44,597 bases of DNA from Lachnospiraceae bacterium (GTDB lineage: Bacteria > Bacillota > Clostridia > Lachnospirales > Lachnospiraceae). The position numbers were made by a program, and so were the translations under genes. This document shows, in pieces, positions 1-9,040 of this stretch; positions within the stretch are counted from its first letter, which is position 1, and every line of letters begins with the position of its first letter. The stretch lies in NCBI GenBank assembly GCA_014804485.1, contig JAAUZT010000025.1:16219-60815 (forward strand), given 5' to 3'. The notes below the pieces were generated by a model, which had not been told where the DNA came from, did not search any database, and was given only the letters and a program-made list of their open reading frames with translations.

Positions 1-106
1 CAAGCGTATACGCGCTGTGAACCGCATACCCTTCACGCTCCAGCGCAAAGACAATCCCGCCATTTAAAGCCCTGTCGTCTTCTATCACTAATATATGCTT
101 ATCCAT
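1..106 (-). CDS. Response regulator, N-terminal fragment (runs off left edge)
   Basis: Only the first 35 codons are inside the window. The translation begins MDKHILVIEDDRALNGG and continues FALEREGY, the beta1 strand and acidic pocket (EDD) of a CheY-like receiver domain; the phosphorylated Asp would lie outside. The ATG at 106 follows AAAGGATTGG. It lies 66 bases after the stop of the FtsX-like permease on the same strand, so the transcribed order is ATPase, permease, response regulator and presumably a histidine kinase beyond the edge. This is the arrangement of Bce/Vex-type peptide-sensing and efflux modules. An OmpR-type DNA-binding half is likely but not visible. Confidence 0.8.
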   Translation of the reverse strand, partial: MDKHILVIEDDRALNGGIVFALEREGYAVHSAYTL

Positions 107-172
107 ATTTACACCAATCCTTTTTGATAACGCATGCTATTCCATCGCTGTATTCGAGAAGATTCAGGCAGA

Positions 173-2725
173 TTACACAACCTCTCTTAACCTCTCCACA
201 ATCGACTTCCTATTCATCACCCTCGTAAGCACCCTAGCCATCACCACGCACAACAGAACCGAAAAGCACAAGAAAATCAAAACTGCCTGAACCAATGCCG
301 GCCATGAAAAGTTAAACATAACGCTTGAACCGATCATATATGAAAGCGCCGTACCCGTCACTGTCGCCAGCCCCAGAGCAGTGAATATATAGACTGCATA
401 TTTACGGAAAATATCACTCTGCATCTGTGTTCCGGTCATACCGATCGACTGCATGGCGGCATACTCCACCTTCCTCGCTATCACATCCGTAGTCACGGTA
501 TTGATGATATTGGCAATACCGATCAATCCGACGAGCACACTCAGAAACATTCCGAATACGGTGATTGTTCGCTTCATCTCTGTAAAATGTACTCTATCCT
601 GATAGACGGAATCAAGCATCAACTGTAAATTTCCTTCTTCTTGCAATACCTGCTCCACGATCTCCTGCTTTTCCCGTTCGGAAAGCGCACTGCCGTCTTT
701 CGCATAATCCGCTCCGTTAAAGGTAATTGCACCCACAAGATTCTCATAGTCGGAATAAATACTCTTAAAGGCATCCTGCGTCAGCCAGATATTCGACTTG
801 TTCACATTTCCTGCGCCGTACGTATCCTGATTCATGATGACTGCCATGATCGTAAATTGTTTGTCCACATAGCGGTCCGCCACATCATCGTAGAAAGTCA
901 CCGACACCTCATCGCCGGCATGAACCGCATACTCCATCCCCTTATCCTGATCTTCGTTCCGGTCGTTAAAGCTTCGAAGATAGATCATATAGCTGCCATC
1001 CTCAAACTTCTTCTCATCTATGTTGCCCTCCAAGACACTATTATAACGCATCTCCTCTTTCAGGCTGCCGGCTTCCATTCCCACCACATTAACTGACAGA
1101 TTACCCCTTTCATTGAGCCTGACAGCACGGTCTTCGTCTGCAGTATCCGGAAGCTGACTTTTAACATATGCAATCTGATCCGCGGCAATCTCCCCCTCTG
1201 CAGTAATCTCCGCCGATGTGGTATACCAATACAACCCGTCCATTTCAAAATAGTCCGGCTTAGTTCTCCCGATATAATAAATCTTTAAGTCCTCCGCAAA
1301 CTCTAAATCCTGCAGCCGTTCTACCAGCCCGCTGCTGATTGGTTCAAAAGGCTCGTTCTGTGACCATATGATTCCTTTATGCCGGATCTGAAAGTCCGTA
1401 TTACGCCGCCTGTCGATCTGAGCCTCCACCGAAAAACCGATTGCAATAGTATATACGATCAGAAACAACATGCCGCTCAATGCAAAAGATATGACTGAAA
1501 ATACCCCTTTTTTCCTCTTCGCGCGGTATCTCGCCGCTTCCACGGGAGAGATCATACATGCAACCCGAAAAGGCTTTAATGTGCTGATCAGCAATGTAAT
1601 CCATGCAAACACGCCGCCTAACAGAAATGTCTGCGCAGCGCCCGCCGGCTGATAATACATCGCAATATTCTCCGCAAACGTGCTCACGATCTGCCCGGAA
1701 GCCGTCTGTCCGATAATACTGCCTGCTAATCCGCCAATTACAATCCCGTAAAAAGCAATCCTGTTCATCTGCCATAACAGCATACGTCTAAGCTGTCTGG
1801 AAGACATGCCGATCGTTTTAAGCTCTCCGTAGAACCGTATATCATTTACGACGGAGATATCAAATATATTATAGATAAAGAAATAACCGCATAACATAAT
1901 GCATGCAACGATCAGGATTACCGGAATGATCACCATAAGCGTCATATCGCTCATCTTATAACTTGTTCCGTTACCTAACACGATCTCATTCAGCTCAGAC
2001 AGCTTTTCCTCCGTATCATGCCCGAATTTCAGCGGATTCAAATTGTTTAGCTTCACATAGATCGTATCGTATCCACCGGGCAGTTCCGGATTATAAGTAT
2101 CAATAAACTTGTCGCTTGTATAGATTTCCTCATAGATGTCAGCACAGTTTCTGATGGGATTGCGATAATATCCGCACACCGTCATGGGAAACTCCTGCTC
2201 AACCTGCTCTCCTTCTCTTTCTACCACCACCTTAAGGGAATATGAGATTCCGACCTGCTGTTCCAGTCCGAGTCGCTCGGATATCGTATCGGATAGAAGA
2301 ATCTCGCCCGCATGTTCCGGGTAGCTTCCGACAATCAAATCCACCATATTCTTATCATAATGCACCTCATCCGCCGCCAGAAGATATACGTCCAACGGGT
2401 TGAATTCCCGATTATGAAGGCGTGTGCTGCTGCATCTTCTCACATATGCCGCCCATTCCACCTGCGGCTGCTCCCTGATTCTGCCAAGTATCTCCTCATC
2501 TCCGCATAAAGACGCGCTGTCTGCACCCGGTCCCGGCGCTGCACCCATAGAACGGGAGACCGTCTGCGCCAAACCGATTCCCACCGAAAAAGTAATAATA
2601 ATCATTACTGCGCACAGTGCCACAGCAAGGATCGCCAGCCTGTTTCTGACCGGATGCGCCCTATAGTCCTCTGCTGCCAGTTCTTTTTCCAATGCTGCGT
2701 TGGAATTTCTGAACATAATACTCAT
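173..2725 (-). CDS. ABC transporter permease, FtsX-like (MacB/Vex/BceB type)
   Basis: 850 aa integral membrane protein. A first membrane helix near residues 30-55 (ILAVALCAVMIIITF) is followed by a large extracellular domain. A block of three helices lies at about 260-400, a second extracellular domain at about 440-720, and a final three-helix FtsX block at about 725-840. Two FtsX domains in one chain is typical of permeases that export peptides, lipids or antimicrobials, or transmit a sensing signal. The ATG overlaps the ATPase stop by four bases (ATGA) and has AGGAGGTG upstream, so the two are translationally coupled. The adjacent regulator suggests an antimicrobial-peptide response module; the substrate cannot be read from sequence. 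Confidence 0.9.
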   Translation of the reverse strand: MSIMFRNSNAALEKELAAEDYRAHPVRNRLAILAVALCAVMIIITFSVGIGLAQTVSRSMGAAPGPGADSASLCGDEEILGRIREQPQVEWAAYVRRCSSTRLHNREFNPLDVYLLAADEVHYDKNMVDLIVGSYPEHAGEILLSDTISERLGLEQQVGISYSLKVVVEREGEQVEQEFPMTVCGYYRNPIRNCADIYEEIYTSDKFIDTYNPELPGGYDTIYVKLNNLNPLKFGHDTEEKLSELNEIVLGNGTSYKMSDMTLMVIIPVILIVACIMLCGYFFIYNIFDISVVNDIRFYGELKTIGMSSRQLRRMLLWQMNRIAFYGIVIGGLAGSIIGQTASGQIVSTFAENIAMYYQPAGAAQTFLLGGVFAWITLLISTLKPFRVACMISPVEAARYRAKRKKGVFSVISFALSGMLFLIVYTIAIGFSVEAQIDRRRNTDFQIRHKGIIWSQNEPFEPISSGLVERLQDLEFAEDLKIYYIGRTKPDYFEMDGLYWYTTSAEITAEGEIAADQIAYVKSQLPDTADEDRAVRLNERGNLSVNVVGMEAGSLKEEMRYNSVLEGNIDEKKFEDGSYMIYLRSFNDRNEDQDKGMEYAVHAGDEVSVTFYDDVADRYVDKQFTIMAVIMNQDTYGAGNVNKSNIWLTQDAFKSIYSDYENLVGAITFNGADYAKDGSALSEREKQEIVEQVLQEEGNLQLMLDSVYQDRVHFTEMKRTITVFGMFLSVLVGLIGIANIINTVTTDVIARKVEYAAMQSIGMTGTQMQSDIFRKYAVYIFTALGLATVTGTALSYMIGSSVMFNFSWPALVQAVLIFLCFSVLLCVVMARVLTRVMNRKSIVERLREVV

Positions 2726-3435
2726 GACTGCACCTCCTCGCCGGAAGCACTTCTATGGGCAACCCGACCTCCGCCGACAATCCTGCCGTCTTCTAAATGA
2801 ATGACCCTGTCTGCAAGCTGGGCAATCGCCTCATTATGGGTGATCATAATAATCGTCTGATGGAATTCTCTGGAAGTCATCTTAAGAAGCCCCATCACTT
2901 CAGCGCTGGTCTTAGAATCCAGATTGCCGGTAGGTTCATCCGCAAGGAGTACCGCCGGTTTCGCCGCGATCGCCCTTGCGATGGACACTCTCTGCTGCTG
3001 CCCACCGGAGAGCTGGTTGGGATATCTGTCCATTTTATCCTCGATCCCCAGTTCCTTACATATATGTTCGATGTATTTCTTGTCCGGCTGTCTGCCGTCC
3101 AGCCTGATCGGAAGCACGATATTCTTATATACATTCTGCACCGAGATCAGGTTGTAGTTCTGGAATACGAAACCAATATTCCTGCGGCGGAACACTGTCA
3201 GCTCCTCCTCCGACATCTTCATGATCGAATGGCCATCTATAATGACCTCCCCCTCGTCCGCATAATCTAACCCGCCGATGAGGTTGAGAAGCGTCGTCTT
3301 GCCGCTGCCGGATGTGCCCACGATAGCCGTGAAACTGCCTTTTTCTATCGCAAAGCTGACGTTATCCACTGCTTTTACGGTGTTTTCGCCACTGTGATAA
3401 TATTTCTTTAGGTTTACTGTCTGTAAAATTTCCAT
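2722..3435 (-). CDS. ABC transporter ATP-binding protein (MacB/LolD/BceA family)
   Basis: 237 aa nucleotide-binding subunit. Walker A is GTSGSGKTT, the Q-loop is in FVFQNYNL, the signature is LSGGQQQR, Walker B is [13 protein letters not shown] and the switch His is in MITHN. The DEPTGNLD form is typical of the LolD/MacB/BceA subfamily that partners FtsX-like permeases. I start at the ATG at 3435 because AAGGAG lies 11 bases before it; the upstream in-frame GTG at 3447 overlaps that ribosome binding site. It is the first gene of the operon and energises the permease encoded next. Confidence 0.93.
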   Translation of the reverse strand: MEILQTVNLKKYYHSGENTVKAVDNVSFAIEKGSFTAIVGTSGSGKTTLLNLIGGLDYADEGEVIIDGHSIMKMSEEELTVFRRRNIGFVFQNYNLISVQNVYKNIVLPIRLDGRQPDKKYIEHICKELGIEDKMDRYPNQLSGGQQQRVSIARAIAAKPAVLLADEPTGNLDSKTSAEVMGLLKMTSREFHQTIIMITHNEAIAQLADRVIHLEDGRIVGGGRVAHRSASGEEVQS

Positions 3436-3538
3436 AACGGGTGTCACTCCTTGTTTGTATGATCTGTGTGGTGATCAGAAATAGAGCGTCCCTGTATGAC
3501 GTATCACAGCAGGCAGGCTTATGTCGATCACTAACTGA

Positions 3539-3571
3539 ATCATAAATGAAGGATGTTACATTCAGGTTACA
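3539..3571 (-). promoter_or_regulatory. Putative response-regulator box and promoter of the ABC operon
   Basis: On the minus strand two direct TGTAAC repeats are spaced 11 bases centre to centre (3555-3571), the spacing expected of a dimeric OmpR-type regulator. Ten bases downstream is TATGAT (3539-3544), a reasonable -10 box. There is no good -35, which fits an activator-dependent promoter. The partner regulator may be the one at the left edge; that is inference. Confidence 0.45.
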
Positions 3572-3620
3572 AAAGTATTATAAACTAATTATATTGCTTC
3601 TTCGATCTCGCACTTAAACT

Positions 3621-3662
3621 AAAAAAGTGCCCGACGCTGAATAAGCTAAACCGGGCATTTTC
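3621..3662 (-). terminator. Intrinsic terminator after the GNAT gene
   Basis: TGCCCG (3628-3633) pairs with CGGGCA (3652-3657) around an 18-base loop. Read on the minus strand the stem is followed by CTTTTTT. It lies about 50 bases past the stop of the acetyltransferase gene and separates it from the ABC operon. Confidence 0.6.
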
Positions 3663-3708
3663 ATATCAACTATTACTATTTAACTACGCAATACCATTAA
3701 GTTTCATT

Positions 3709-4191
3709 CTATTCCACAATTTCCAGTTCCAGACAATTCCATTCTTCCCCTAATATATGATAGGTTTCAATCTCATCTAATATTACATCCTTGAATCCAA
3801 CGGCTTTATAGCAATAGTATGCATCTATATTATTTTCAAATACACCTAAAGATATCTTACTCGCTCCATATATCTCTTTGGCATATTTTAATCCCAACTG
3901 CAGCATACCTTTACCATAACCTCTGCCACGTTTTTCAGAATCTACAATTACAAATCCAAAACGTAGTTCGTCCAATGATTCTCCCGGGTTTCTCATGGTA
4001 AAAAAACCTATGACTTCATTTTCATCAATTGCGGTAAATGCCATCAATGATTTTACTTTTCCAAACTGTTCCTTTGAAATCGGATACTCTCCAAGAATCC
4101 CTGCTGTCCATTTGTAAAACGCGACTTCCTCTTTACACCATGAAAGTATCTTCTCTGCATCTTCATCTTTATAAGGTCGTAGTCTAATCAT
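3709..4191 (-). CDS. GNAT-family N-acetyltransferase
   Basis: 160 aa. The fold is recognisable from MIRLRPYKDEDAEKIL at the start, the beta4 segment ELRFGFVIVDSEKRGRGYGKGML carrying the acetyl-CoA pyrophosphate loop R-G-x-G-x-G/K, and the terminal block YYCYKAVGF that packs against the cofactor. The substrate cannot be predicted. The ATG at 4191 is chosen because GGAG sits nine bases upstream, whereas the longer GTG start at 4206 overlaps that site. It stands alone between a terminator and the fic gene, about 110 bases downstream of fic on the same strand. Confidence 0.88.
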   Translation of the reverse strand: MIRLRPYKDEDAEKILSWCKEEVAFYKWTAGILGEYPISKEQFGKVKSLMAFTAIDENEVIGFFTMRNPGESLDELRFGFVIVDSEKRGRGYGKGMLQLGLKYAKEIYGASKISLGVFENNIDAYYCYKAVGFKDVILDEIETYHILGEEWNCLELEIVE

Positions 4192-4300
4192 ACATACTGT
4201 CTCCACTCAATTTGATATCCCTATAAATTCCAAATAATCTATCTTTTCATCTTTTGGCCGGCAGGTCGTTAAACATTGCGCCGGAATACATGTACTTCTA

Positions 4301-4906
4301 TCAAAGATTTTCCGCTTTATATGTCGAATAGCCTTCGTAATAATAACTGCGGTCTACACCTTTCATATATACTTCACGGTCATTTACTTGATCCGTTAAT
4401 GTTTCTTTTAATAAACATTTTATCTCCGTATCTTTAATTGGGCTTCTTTCCATTGCAAGCAAATAATCATCCTTATCAATCTTTCTCCAGTCTACCACCA
4501 TGTTAATTTCCTGTCTCAAAATCAAATCCAGCCAAATTCTTGTGCTTCTGCCATTCCCTTCCCGGAACGGATGAGCTACATTCATTTCAACATATTTTTC
4601 AACGATTTCATCGAATGTCGATTGAGGCATTTTCTCGATATTTCTAAGAGCATCCTCTAAATACATAACCGGCACAAATCTGAAATTACCCTTTGACATA
4701 TTATCTTTTCTTACCTCACCGGCAAAATCATAGATATCTTCAAAAAGAAACTTGTGTATTTTAAAAAGGCTGTCTAATGTACCGGCTCTTAAGGTATATA
4801 AATGTCCGCTTTCAAAAAGCTGAACTGCCTTCTTCTTACTGATTTTCTCTTCTGTACGGGCAAGTTCTGCCGAATCGGTTATATTGAGTTTGTTCTCAAG
4901 CGACAT
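4301..4906 (-). CDS. fic: Class III Fic-domain AMP-transferase
   Basis: 201 aa single-domain Fic protein. The catalytic loop HPFREGNGRSTR (residues 112-123) is complete: His base, Glu for Mg, Asn-Gly-Arg for ATP phosphates. A beta-hairpin flap lies around FRFVPVMYL. The C-terminal helix carries SYYYEG (187-192), the S-x3-E-G/N inhibitory motif in the C-terminal position that defines class III. The closest protein I recall is the Neisseria meningitidis Fic, with the same RSPI/V...TD.V..RE and SYYYEG segments; that enzyme adenylylates DNA gyrase and is controlled by oligomerisation and self-modification. There is no separate antitoxin gene beside it, as expected for this class. It lies 42 bases downstream of the flavoprotein gene in a co-directional run; AGGA precedes its ATG. 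Confidence 0.92.
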   Translation of the reverse strand: MSLENKLNITDSAELARTEEKISKKKAVQLFESGHLYTLRAGTLDSLFKIHKFLFEDIYDFAGEVRKDNMSKGNFRFVPVMYLEDALRNIEKMPQSTFDEIVEKYVEMNVAHPFREGNGRSTRIWLDLILRQEINMVVDWRKIDKDDYLLAMERSPIKDTEIKCLLKETLTDQVNDREVYMKGVDRSYYYEGYSTYKAENL

Positions 4907-4948
4907 AAATATCCTGCCTTTCCCCTTGCTAAGTGGTTGGCTTTCACA

Positions 4949-5341
4949 TTAAAACTGAATCACTTCCGGATCATGTGTGAAGGAACTGATCGTTGCCGTA
5001 GCATTCTTGAAACAGAACACCTGCGTGTTACCATCGTCTGCGGCGTACATCTTTTGGAGGGAAGGGTAAGCGTCCAGCATGGACTGTCTTGCCTCCATCC
5101 GGTCATCTTCAATCAGTTCTCCGGTAATGCGGATCCATTCGCCGTTTTTGAATGCGCAAATCTCTGCTTTCGGATTCGCCATCAGCTGCTTCGATACGTC
5201 TTTCACTTTTCCGGTCTGTATGTAGAGTCTGCCCTCAAAAATATGCGCCGTTCCAAACGGACGTACCCTCGGCTGGTCCCCCTCCACAGTTGCCAGATAA
5301 TAAACCTCTGCGTCCTTCAAGAATTTTACAACTCGTTCCAT
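4949..5341 (-). CDS. Pyridoxamine 5'-phosphate oxidase family protein
   Basis: 130 aa. It has the split-barrel flavin-binding fold: an N-terminal strand-loop VVKFLKDAEVYYLATVEGD, then PRVRPFGTAHIFEGRLYIQTG, where the PFG and IQTG strands line the flavin pocket, and ICAFKNGEWIRITGEL in the core. Such small members often bind FMN, F420-like or haem cofactors, and this one's substrate is unknown. The ATG at 5341 sits one base after the prfA stop; GGGAGA within the end of prfA serves as ribosome binding site, so it is probably coupled to prfA. A longer in-frame start would overlap prfA by 59 bases and has no site of its own. Confidence 0.85.
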   Translation of the reverse strand: MERVVKFLKDAEVYYLATVEGDQPRVRPFGTAHIFEGRLYIQTGKVKDVSKQLMANPKAEICAFKNGEWIRITGELIEDDRMEARQSMLDAYPSLQKMYAADDGNTQVFCFKNATATISSFTHDPEVIQF

Positions 5342-5342
5342 C

Positions 5343-6419
5343 TCAATTTTCTCCCATCTTAAGCAATTTTGCGCTCTGATCCGCCGCAATGCACGCATCA
5401 ATTATCTCCTGAATATCACCGTTCATCACCTTGTCCAGCTTATATATGGTAAGGTTGATCCGGTGATCCGTAACACGTCCCTGCGGGAAGTTATAGGTTC
5501 TGATCTTCTCGGAACGGTCGCCTGTGCCGATCTGGCTCCGGCGCATCTCCGCTTCCGCATCATGACGCTGTTGCTGTTCGATATCGTAAAGCTTTGCCTT
5601 CAGCAATGCAAAAGCCTTCGCTTTATTCTGAATCTGGGACTTCTCCGTCTGGCTGTACACCACGATACCCGTGGGATAATGGGTCAGACGAACCGCAGAA
5701 TCTGTCGTATTGACGCACTGTCCGCCGTTTCCGGAAGCTCTCATAACGTCTATTCGTATATCCTTATCTTCAATCACGATGTCAATATCTTCATCCACCT
5801 CCGGCATCACCGCTACACTGATGGTCGAAGTATGAATACGCCCACCGCTCTCCGTCTCCGGCACACGTTGTACACGGTGCACACCGCTCTCGTATTTTAA
5901 CACGGAATAAGCGCCCTGCCCGGTCACCATGAAGGTAACGCTCTTCATACCGCCGATTCCGATCTCCTCCACTTCCATGGTCTCCACTTTCCACCGTCTG
6001 CCCTCGGCATAATGCACATACATACGATAGATTTCCGCCGCGAAAAGCGCTGCCTCGTCACCACCCGCACCGGCGCGTATCTCCACGATGACATTCTTCT
6101 CGTCATTCGGGTCCTTGGGCAAAAGAAGTATCTTCAACTCATGCTCCAGCTCCTCCACACGCTTCTTCGCTCCGGCCAGCTCCTCTTTGAGCATTTCACG
6201 CATATCCTCGTCAGACTCGCTTTCCAGCATGGCAAGGGAGTCCTCGATATCCTGATTGCACTTTTTATATTCTTTATAAGCATTCACAATAGGGGTCAGA
6301 TCGCTCTGCTCCTTCATCAGTGCACGGAACCGCTCCTGATTATCCGCAACGGTGGGCTCACTCAGCTCATTCATAATCTCCTCAAATTTTCTCAGTAAGT
6401 CTTCTAATTTATCAAACAT
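5343..6419 (-). CDS. prfA: Peptide chain release factor 1
   Basis: 358 aa, normal RF1 length. It recognises UAA and UAG in the ribosomal A site and triggers hydrolysis of peptidyl-tRNA. The P-x-T codon-reading tripeptide is PET (187-189) in [11 protein letters not shown]. The catalytic GGQ is at 232-234, followed by Cys ([16 protein letters not shown]) where many bacteria have His. The N-terminal coiled coil (about 1-100) and the C-terminal [35 protein letters not shown] are standard. The start is the ATG at 6419 with GGAGG four bases upstream, not the ATG 12 bases earlier, which contains that site. It is preceded by prmC, whose product methylates this GGQ glutamine. Confidence 0.97.
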   Translation of the reverse strand: MFDKLEDLLRKFEEIMNELSEPTVADNQERFRALMKEQSDLTPIVNAYKEYKKCNQDIEDSLAMLESESDEDMREMLKEELAGAKKRVEELEHELKILLLPKDPNDEKNVIVEIRAGAGGDEAALFAAEIYRMYVHYAEGRRWKVETMEVEEIGIGGMKSVTFMVTGQGAYSVLKYESGVHRVQRVPETESGGRIHTSTISVAVMPEVDEDIDIVIEDKDIRIDVMRASGNGGQCVNTTDSAVRLTHYPTGIVVYSQTEKSQIQNKAKAFALLKAKLYDIEQQQRHDAEAEMRRSQIGTGDRSEKIRTYNFPQGRVTDHRINLTIYKLDKVMNGDIQEIIDACIAADQSAKLLKMGEN

Positions 6420-6469
6420 AACTACCTCCATGATTCCGCTTTACGAAATCTCAAATCCGAAAGTTTTTC

Positions 6470-7426
6470 TCACGCCATTACACTATATACGCCATACACC
6501 ACCCGGTCAAGTCCCGCGAAGTCTTTGACAACCTCTACCTCTGTATATCCCGCATTCTCCATGAGCCGCCGGACTTCCTCTCCCTGATCGTATCCGATTT
6601 CAAAGAAAAGCATTCCTTCCCGATTCAGATACGCGCCTGCCTGCGCTATGATCTCACGATAAAAGTGTAGGCCGTCCTCCCGCCCGTCCAGCGCCAGATG
6701 GGGCTCATACGCTTTCACTTCGGGCATTAACGTTTCAATAACATCCGTTCTTATATATGGCGGATTGGAAACAATGATATCGAATTTATCGCGAGAATCC
6801 AGTTGTTCAAAAAGGTCGCTCTGTATAAATAATACTTTCTTTCCTGTCTCTGCCGGCTCTCCCGGCTCATCATCCGGCACCGCTTCCCGATTCACTATAC
6901 TGTCCGCACATTCCTGCCCGTTCCTCTCTATCCCAAGTATCTTTCGGGCATTCATCCTCGCAGCCTGCAAGGCCTCTTCTGAAATGTCAACGCCTACCCC
7001 CGTACAATCATTGGAATAATGCAGCAGACTCAGCAGAATACATCCCGAACCGGTACACATGTCCAGTATTCTCATCCCGTCATGGAGATGGCGCATGACT
7101 TCTTCCACCAGCACTTCCGTATCCTGCCTCGGAATAAGAACATTTTCATACACATCAAAGGTTAATCCCATAAAATTCTGCTCGCCGGTAATCTGCTGAA
7201 GCGGCACATGCTCTTTTCTGCGTGCAATACAATCTGCAAATTTCTCATATTCCTGCGCCGATATGATCTTCTCCCCATGGACAAGAAGCGTATTCCGATC
7301 CGTTCCACAGCAATATTCCAGCAACAATCTGGCATCAAGCTTAGACTCAGAAATACCCGCTTCCGCAAGCTGCCCGCATCCCCATTTATATAATTCTTTA
7401 TATGTCAATCCATCATAATATAACAT
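6470..7426 (-). CDS. prmC: Release factor glutamine N5-methyltransferase (HemK/PrmC)
   Basis: 318 aa, longer than the usual 280-290. The N-terminal helical substrate domain (1-95) is followed by a Rossmann methyltransferase domain. The SAM loop is LDMCTGSGCILL (about 121-132), the acidic residue is in GVDISEEAL, and the glutamine-binding catalytic motif is NPPY (221-224). The extra length is a charged, Pro/Glu-rich insert between about residues 168 and 196, before KKVLFIQSDLF, which probably forms a surface loop. The enzyme methylates the GGQ glutamine of RF1 and RF2 using S-adenosylmethionine. It is encoded 50 bases ahead of prfA, the usual pairing. The ATG at 7426 has only a weak GGAAA upstream. 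Confidence 0.94.
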   Translation of the reverse strand: MLYYDGLTYKELYKWGCGQLAEAGISESKLDARLLLEYCCGTDRNTLLVHGEKIISAQEYEKFADCIARRKEHVPLQQITGEQNFMGLTFDVYENVLIPRQDTEVLVEEVMRHLHDGMRILDMCTGSGCILLSLLHYSNDCTGVGVDISEEALQAARMNARKILGIERNGQECADSIVNREAVPDDEPGEPAETGKKVLFIQSDLFEQLDSRDKFDIIVSNPPYIRTDVIETLMPEVKAYEPHLALDGREDGLHFYREIIAQAGAYLNREGMLFFEIGYDQGEEVRRLMENAGYTEVEVVKDFAGLDRVVYGVYSVMA

Positions 7427-7514
7427 ATGCTATTTCCGCTATTATTTATATTGCTCATATTATTTCTTCAGATATACTTCCAGTCTCCGTCAAATATCCG
7501 GTATCATCTTCTGT

Positions 7515-8519
7515 TCACTGCATATCGTCTTCTTCCGGCGTTTCATCATCCTTCAGCCACGAATCGTCCACCTCGTACCCAAATGCCTCATATAAGTACG
7601 CTTTCCAGTCAAAAACCGCCTCCACGGCAGCAATCGCAACCTCCACCATACTCTCGTCCGGCTCTCTGGTCGTCAGTCTCTGCAGCCACATGCCCGGCGC
7701 TGAAATAATCCTGACCAGAATATTGTTGCTTCTGCCCGCCAGCCGGATAATCTCATAAGATATGCCCGCAATCACCGGAATCAGCGCGATTCGAACCAGC
7801 ACACGGTACACGGGACTCTCCACTCTGATAAAGAAGAATAGAATCACGCTAACAAACATAACAAACAGCATAAAGCTCGTCCCGCACCGCTTATGCTGCT
7901 TAGAGCTTCGCATAACATTGTTTACCGTCAAAGGCCGTCCCTTCTCGATACAATTGATACACTTGTGCTCTGCGCCGTGATACATATATACGCGTCTGAT
8001 ATCCTTCATCAGGGAAATACTGAGCACATACCCCACAAAAATCACAATTCGCAGCACACCCTCTATAATTGCCATAAAAGAGTCGCTTCTGACATATTCC
8101 TCAAAAAGCGAGGTCACGTAATAGGGAAGCACCATAAATATGCCGATGGCAATCACAACGGAAAATACCATGACGATGGCATTGAATACTTTATCCGCCT
8201 TATCCTTGAAGATTCTGTTAAAAGCCTTATCCGCCGCCGTCTCTTTTTCCTCGACTTCCTCATAGAATCCGGCGGAAAAATTCAGACTCCTCATTCCGAG
8301 AATCAGTGAATCTATAAACTGGAAAATGCCGCGGACAAAGGGTATATTCAACAGTTTACTTCCATGCACAATACTGTTATAATGCTCAATCTCAACCTCG
8401 ATCTCCCCGTCCGGCTTCCTTACCGCCACGGCATACTGTTCCTTATTCTTCATCATAATACCCTCTAAAACCGCCTGCCCGCCGATCCCGGAGTATTTCA
8501 TATTTTTTTTCTTAGCCAT
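7515..8519 (-). CDS. DUF1385 domain membrane protein (YqhQ-like)
   Basis: 334 aa. The N-terminus KYSGIGGQAVLEGIMMKN is the DUF1385 hallmark, followed by VAVRKPDGEIEVE. Membrane helices are visible at about 110-150, 158-180 and 215-265 (SFMLFVMFVSVILFFFI). Between them lies the conserved cytoplasmic MYHGAEHKCINCIEKG and KQHKRCGTSFM, with Cys and His spacing suggestive of metal binding. The function is not established. The gene regularly lies next to rpmE, prmC and prfA in Clostridia, as here. I start at the ATG at 8519 (MAKKKNMKYSG), which has GAGGA upstream, rather than five codons earlier. The C-terminus is very acidic. Confidence 0.9.
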   Translation of the reverse strand: MAKKKNMKYSGIGGQAVLEGIMMKNKEQYAVAVRKPDGEIEVEIEHYNSIVHGSKLLNIPFVRGIFQFIDSLILGMRSLNFSAGFYEEVEEKETAADKAFNRIFKDKADKVFNAIVMVFSVVIAIGIFMVLPYYVTSLFEEYVRSDSFMAIIEGVLRIVIFVGYVLSISLMKDIRRVYMYHGAEHKCINCIEKGRPLTVNNVMRSSKQHKRCGTSFMLFVMFVSVILFFFIRVESPVYRVLVRIALIPVIAGISYEIIRLAGRSNNILVRIISAPGMWLQRLTTREPDESMVEVAIAAVEAVFDWKAYLYEAFGYEVDDSWLKDDETPEEDDMQ

Positions 8520-8554
8520 TATGCTGTTCCTCATTATTTATCTCTTCTCAGCCC

Positions 8555-8688
8555 GGAAGAATGCTCCGCTGAAAGCGGCATTCTTCCAGACATGACTTAG
8601 TTCTACTTGGACAGCGTTCTTTGCTGTCCCTAGTAGAACTTCATGTCTTTTTACTAGAAAAGGTTGAGATATGCACCTCAACCTTTTT
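8555..8688 (-). terminator. Three consecutive hairpins between rpmE and the DUF1385 gene
   Basis: Three separate stem-loops are packed into 134 bases. 8658-8688: AAAAGGTTGAG against CTCAACCTTTTT, immediately after rpmE, giving a C-T-T-T-T-C tail on the minus strand; this is the likely rpmE terminator. 8588-8647: a long imperfect hairpin whose arms start AGACATGA and end TCATGTCT, with inner AGTTCTACT/AGTAGAACT and GGACAGC/GCTGTCC. 8555-8587: GGAAGAATGC and CGCT against AGCG and GCATTCTTCC. The second and third stems exceed what one terminator needs and may be a processed 3' RNA or a small repeat insertion. Confidence 0.6.
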
Positions 8689-8697
8689 GTACAAAAC

Positions 8698-8904
8698 TTA
8701 TTTGCTTTCCACACCGTATTTCTTATTGAACTTATCAATACGTCCGCGAGCCTGTGCTGCTTTCTGCTGCCCTGTGTAGAATGAATGGCATTTGGAACAA
8801 ACTTCCACGTGAATCTCAGGTTTTGTAGAACCTGTCACGAATGTGTTACCGCAGTTACATGTTACTGTCGCCTGATAATACTCAGGATGGATTCCTTCTT
8901 TCAT
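8698..8904 (-). CDS. rpmE: 50S ribosomal protein L31 (zinc-binding form)
   Basis: 68 aa with the typical start [10 protein letters not shown]. The C-x-C pair in TCNCGN and the C-x2-C pair in [11 protein letters not shown] form the zinc site, so this is the Cys-containing paralogue used under zinc-replete conditions, not the Cys-less YtiA type. A positively charged tail follows ([13 protein letters not shown]). It lies between rho and DUF1385, has a promoter about 100 bases upstream (9004-9032) and is followed by hairpins. Confidence 0.97.
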   Translation of the reverse strand: MKEGIHPEYYQATVTCNCGNTFVTGSTKPEIHVEVCSKCHSFYTGQQKAAQARGRIDKFNKKYGVESK

Positions 8905-9003
8905 TTTACAACCATACTCCTTTCCCTGTTTGCTTCTAAATGTAAACAGACGTTTCCGCCGTTATTTTCTCATCCCATGCCGCCGCAAATCGACAGCTTT
9001 TAT

Positions 9004-9032
9004 ATTGTAGCATAGGAATTTCGGCTATGCAA
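9004..9032 (-). promoter_or_regulatory. Promoter of rpmE
   Basis: On the minus strand TTGCAT (9027-9032) and TACAAT (9004-9009) are separated by exactly 17 bases. The start site would be near 8997, giving a leader of about 90 bases before the L31 start. It lies just after the rho stop codon. Confidence 0.6.
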
Positions 9033-9040
9033 GCCTTTTA

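Noticed and set aside
641..1096. Plus-strand frame of 151 codons inside the permease gene
   Set aside because: Antisense to a clear FtsX-type permease, no ribosome binding site, and a protein with no recognisable pattern.
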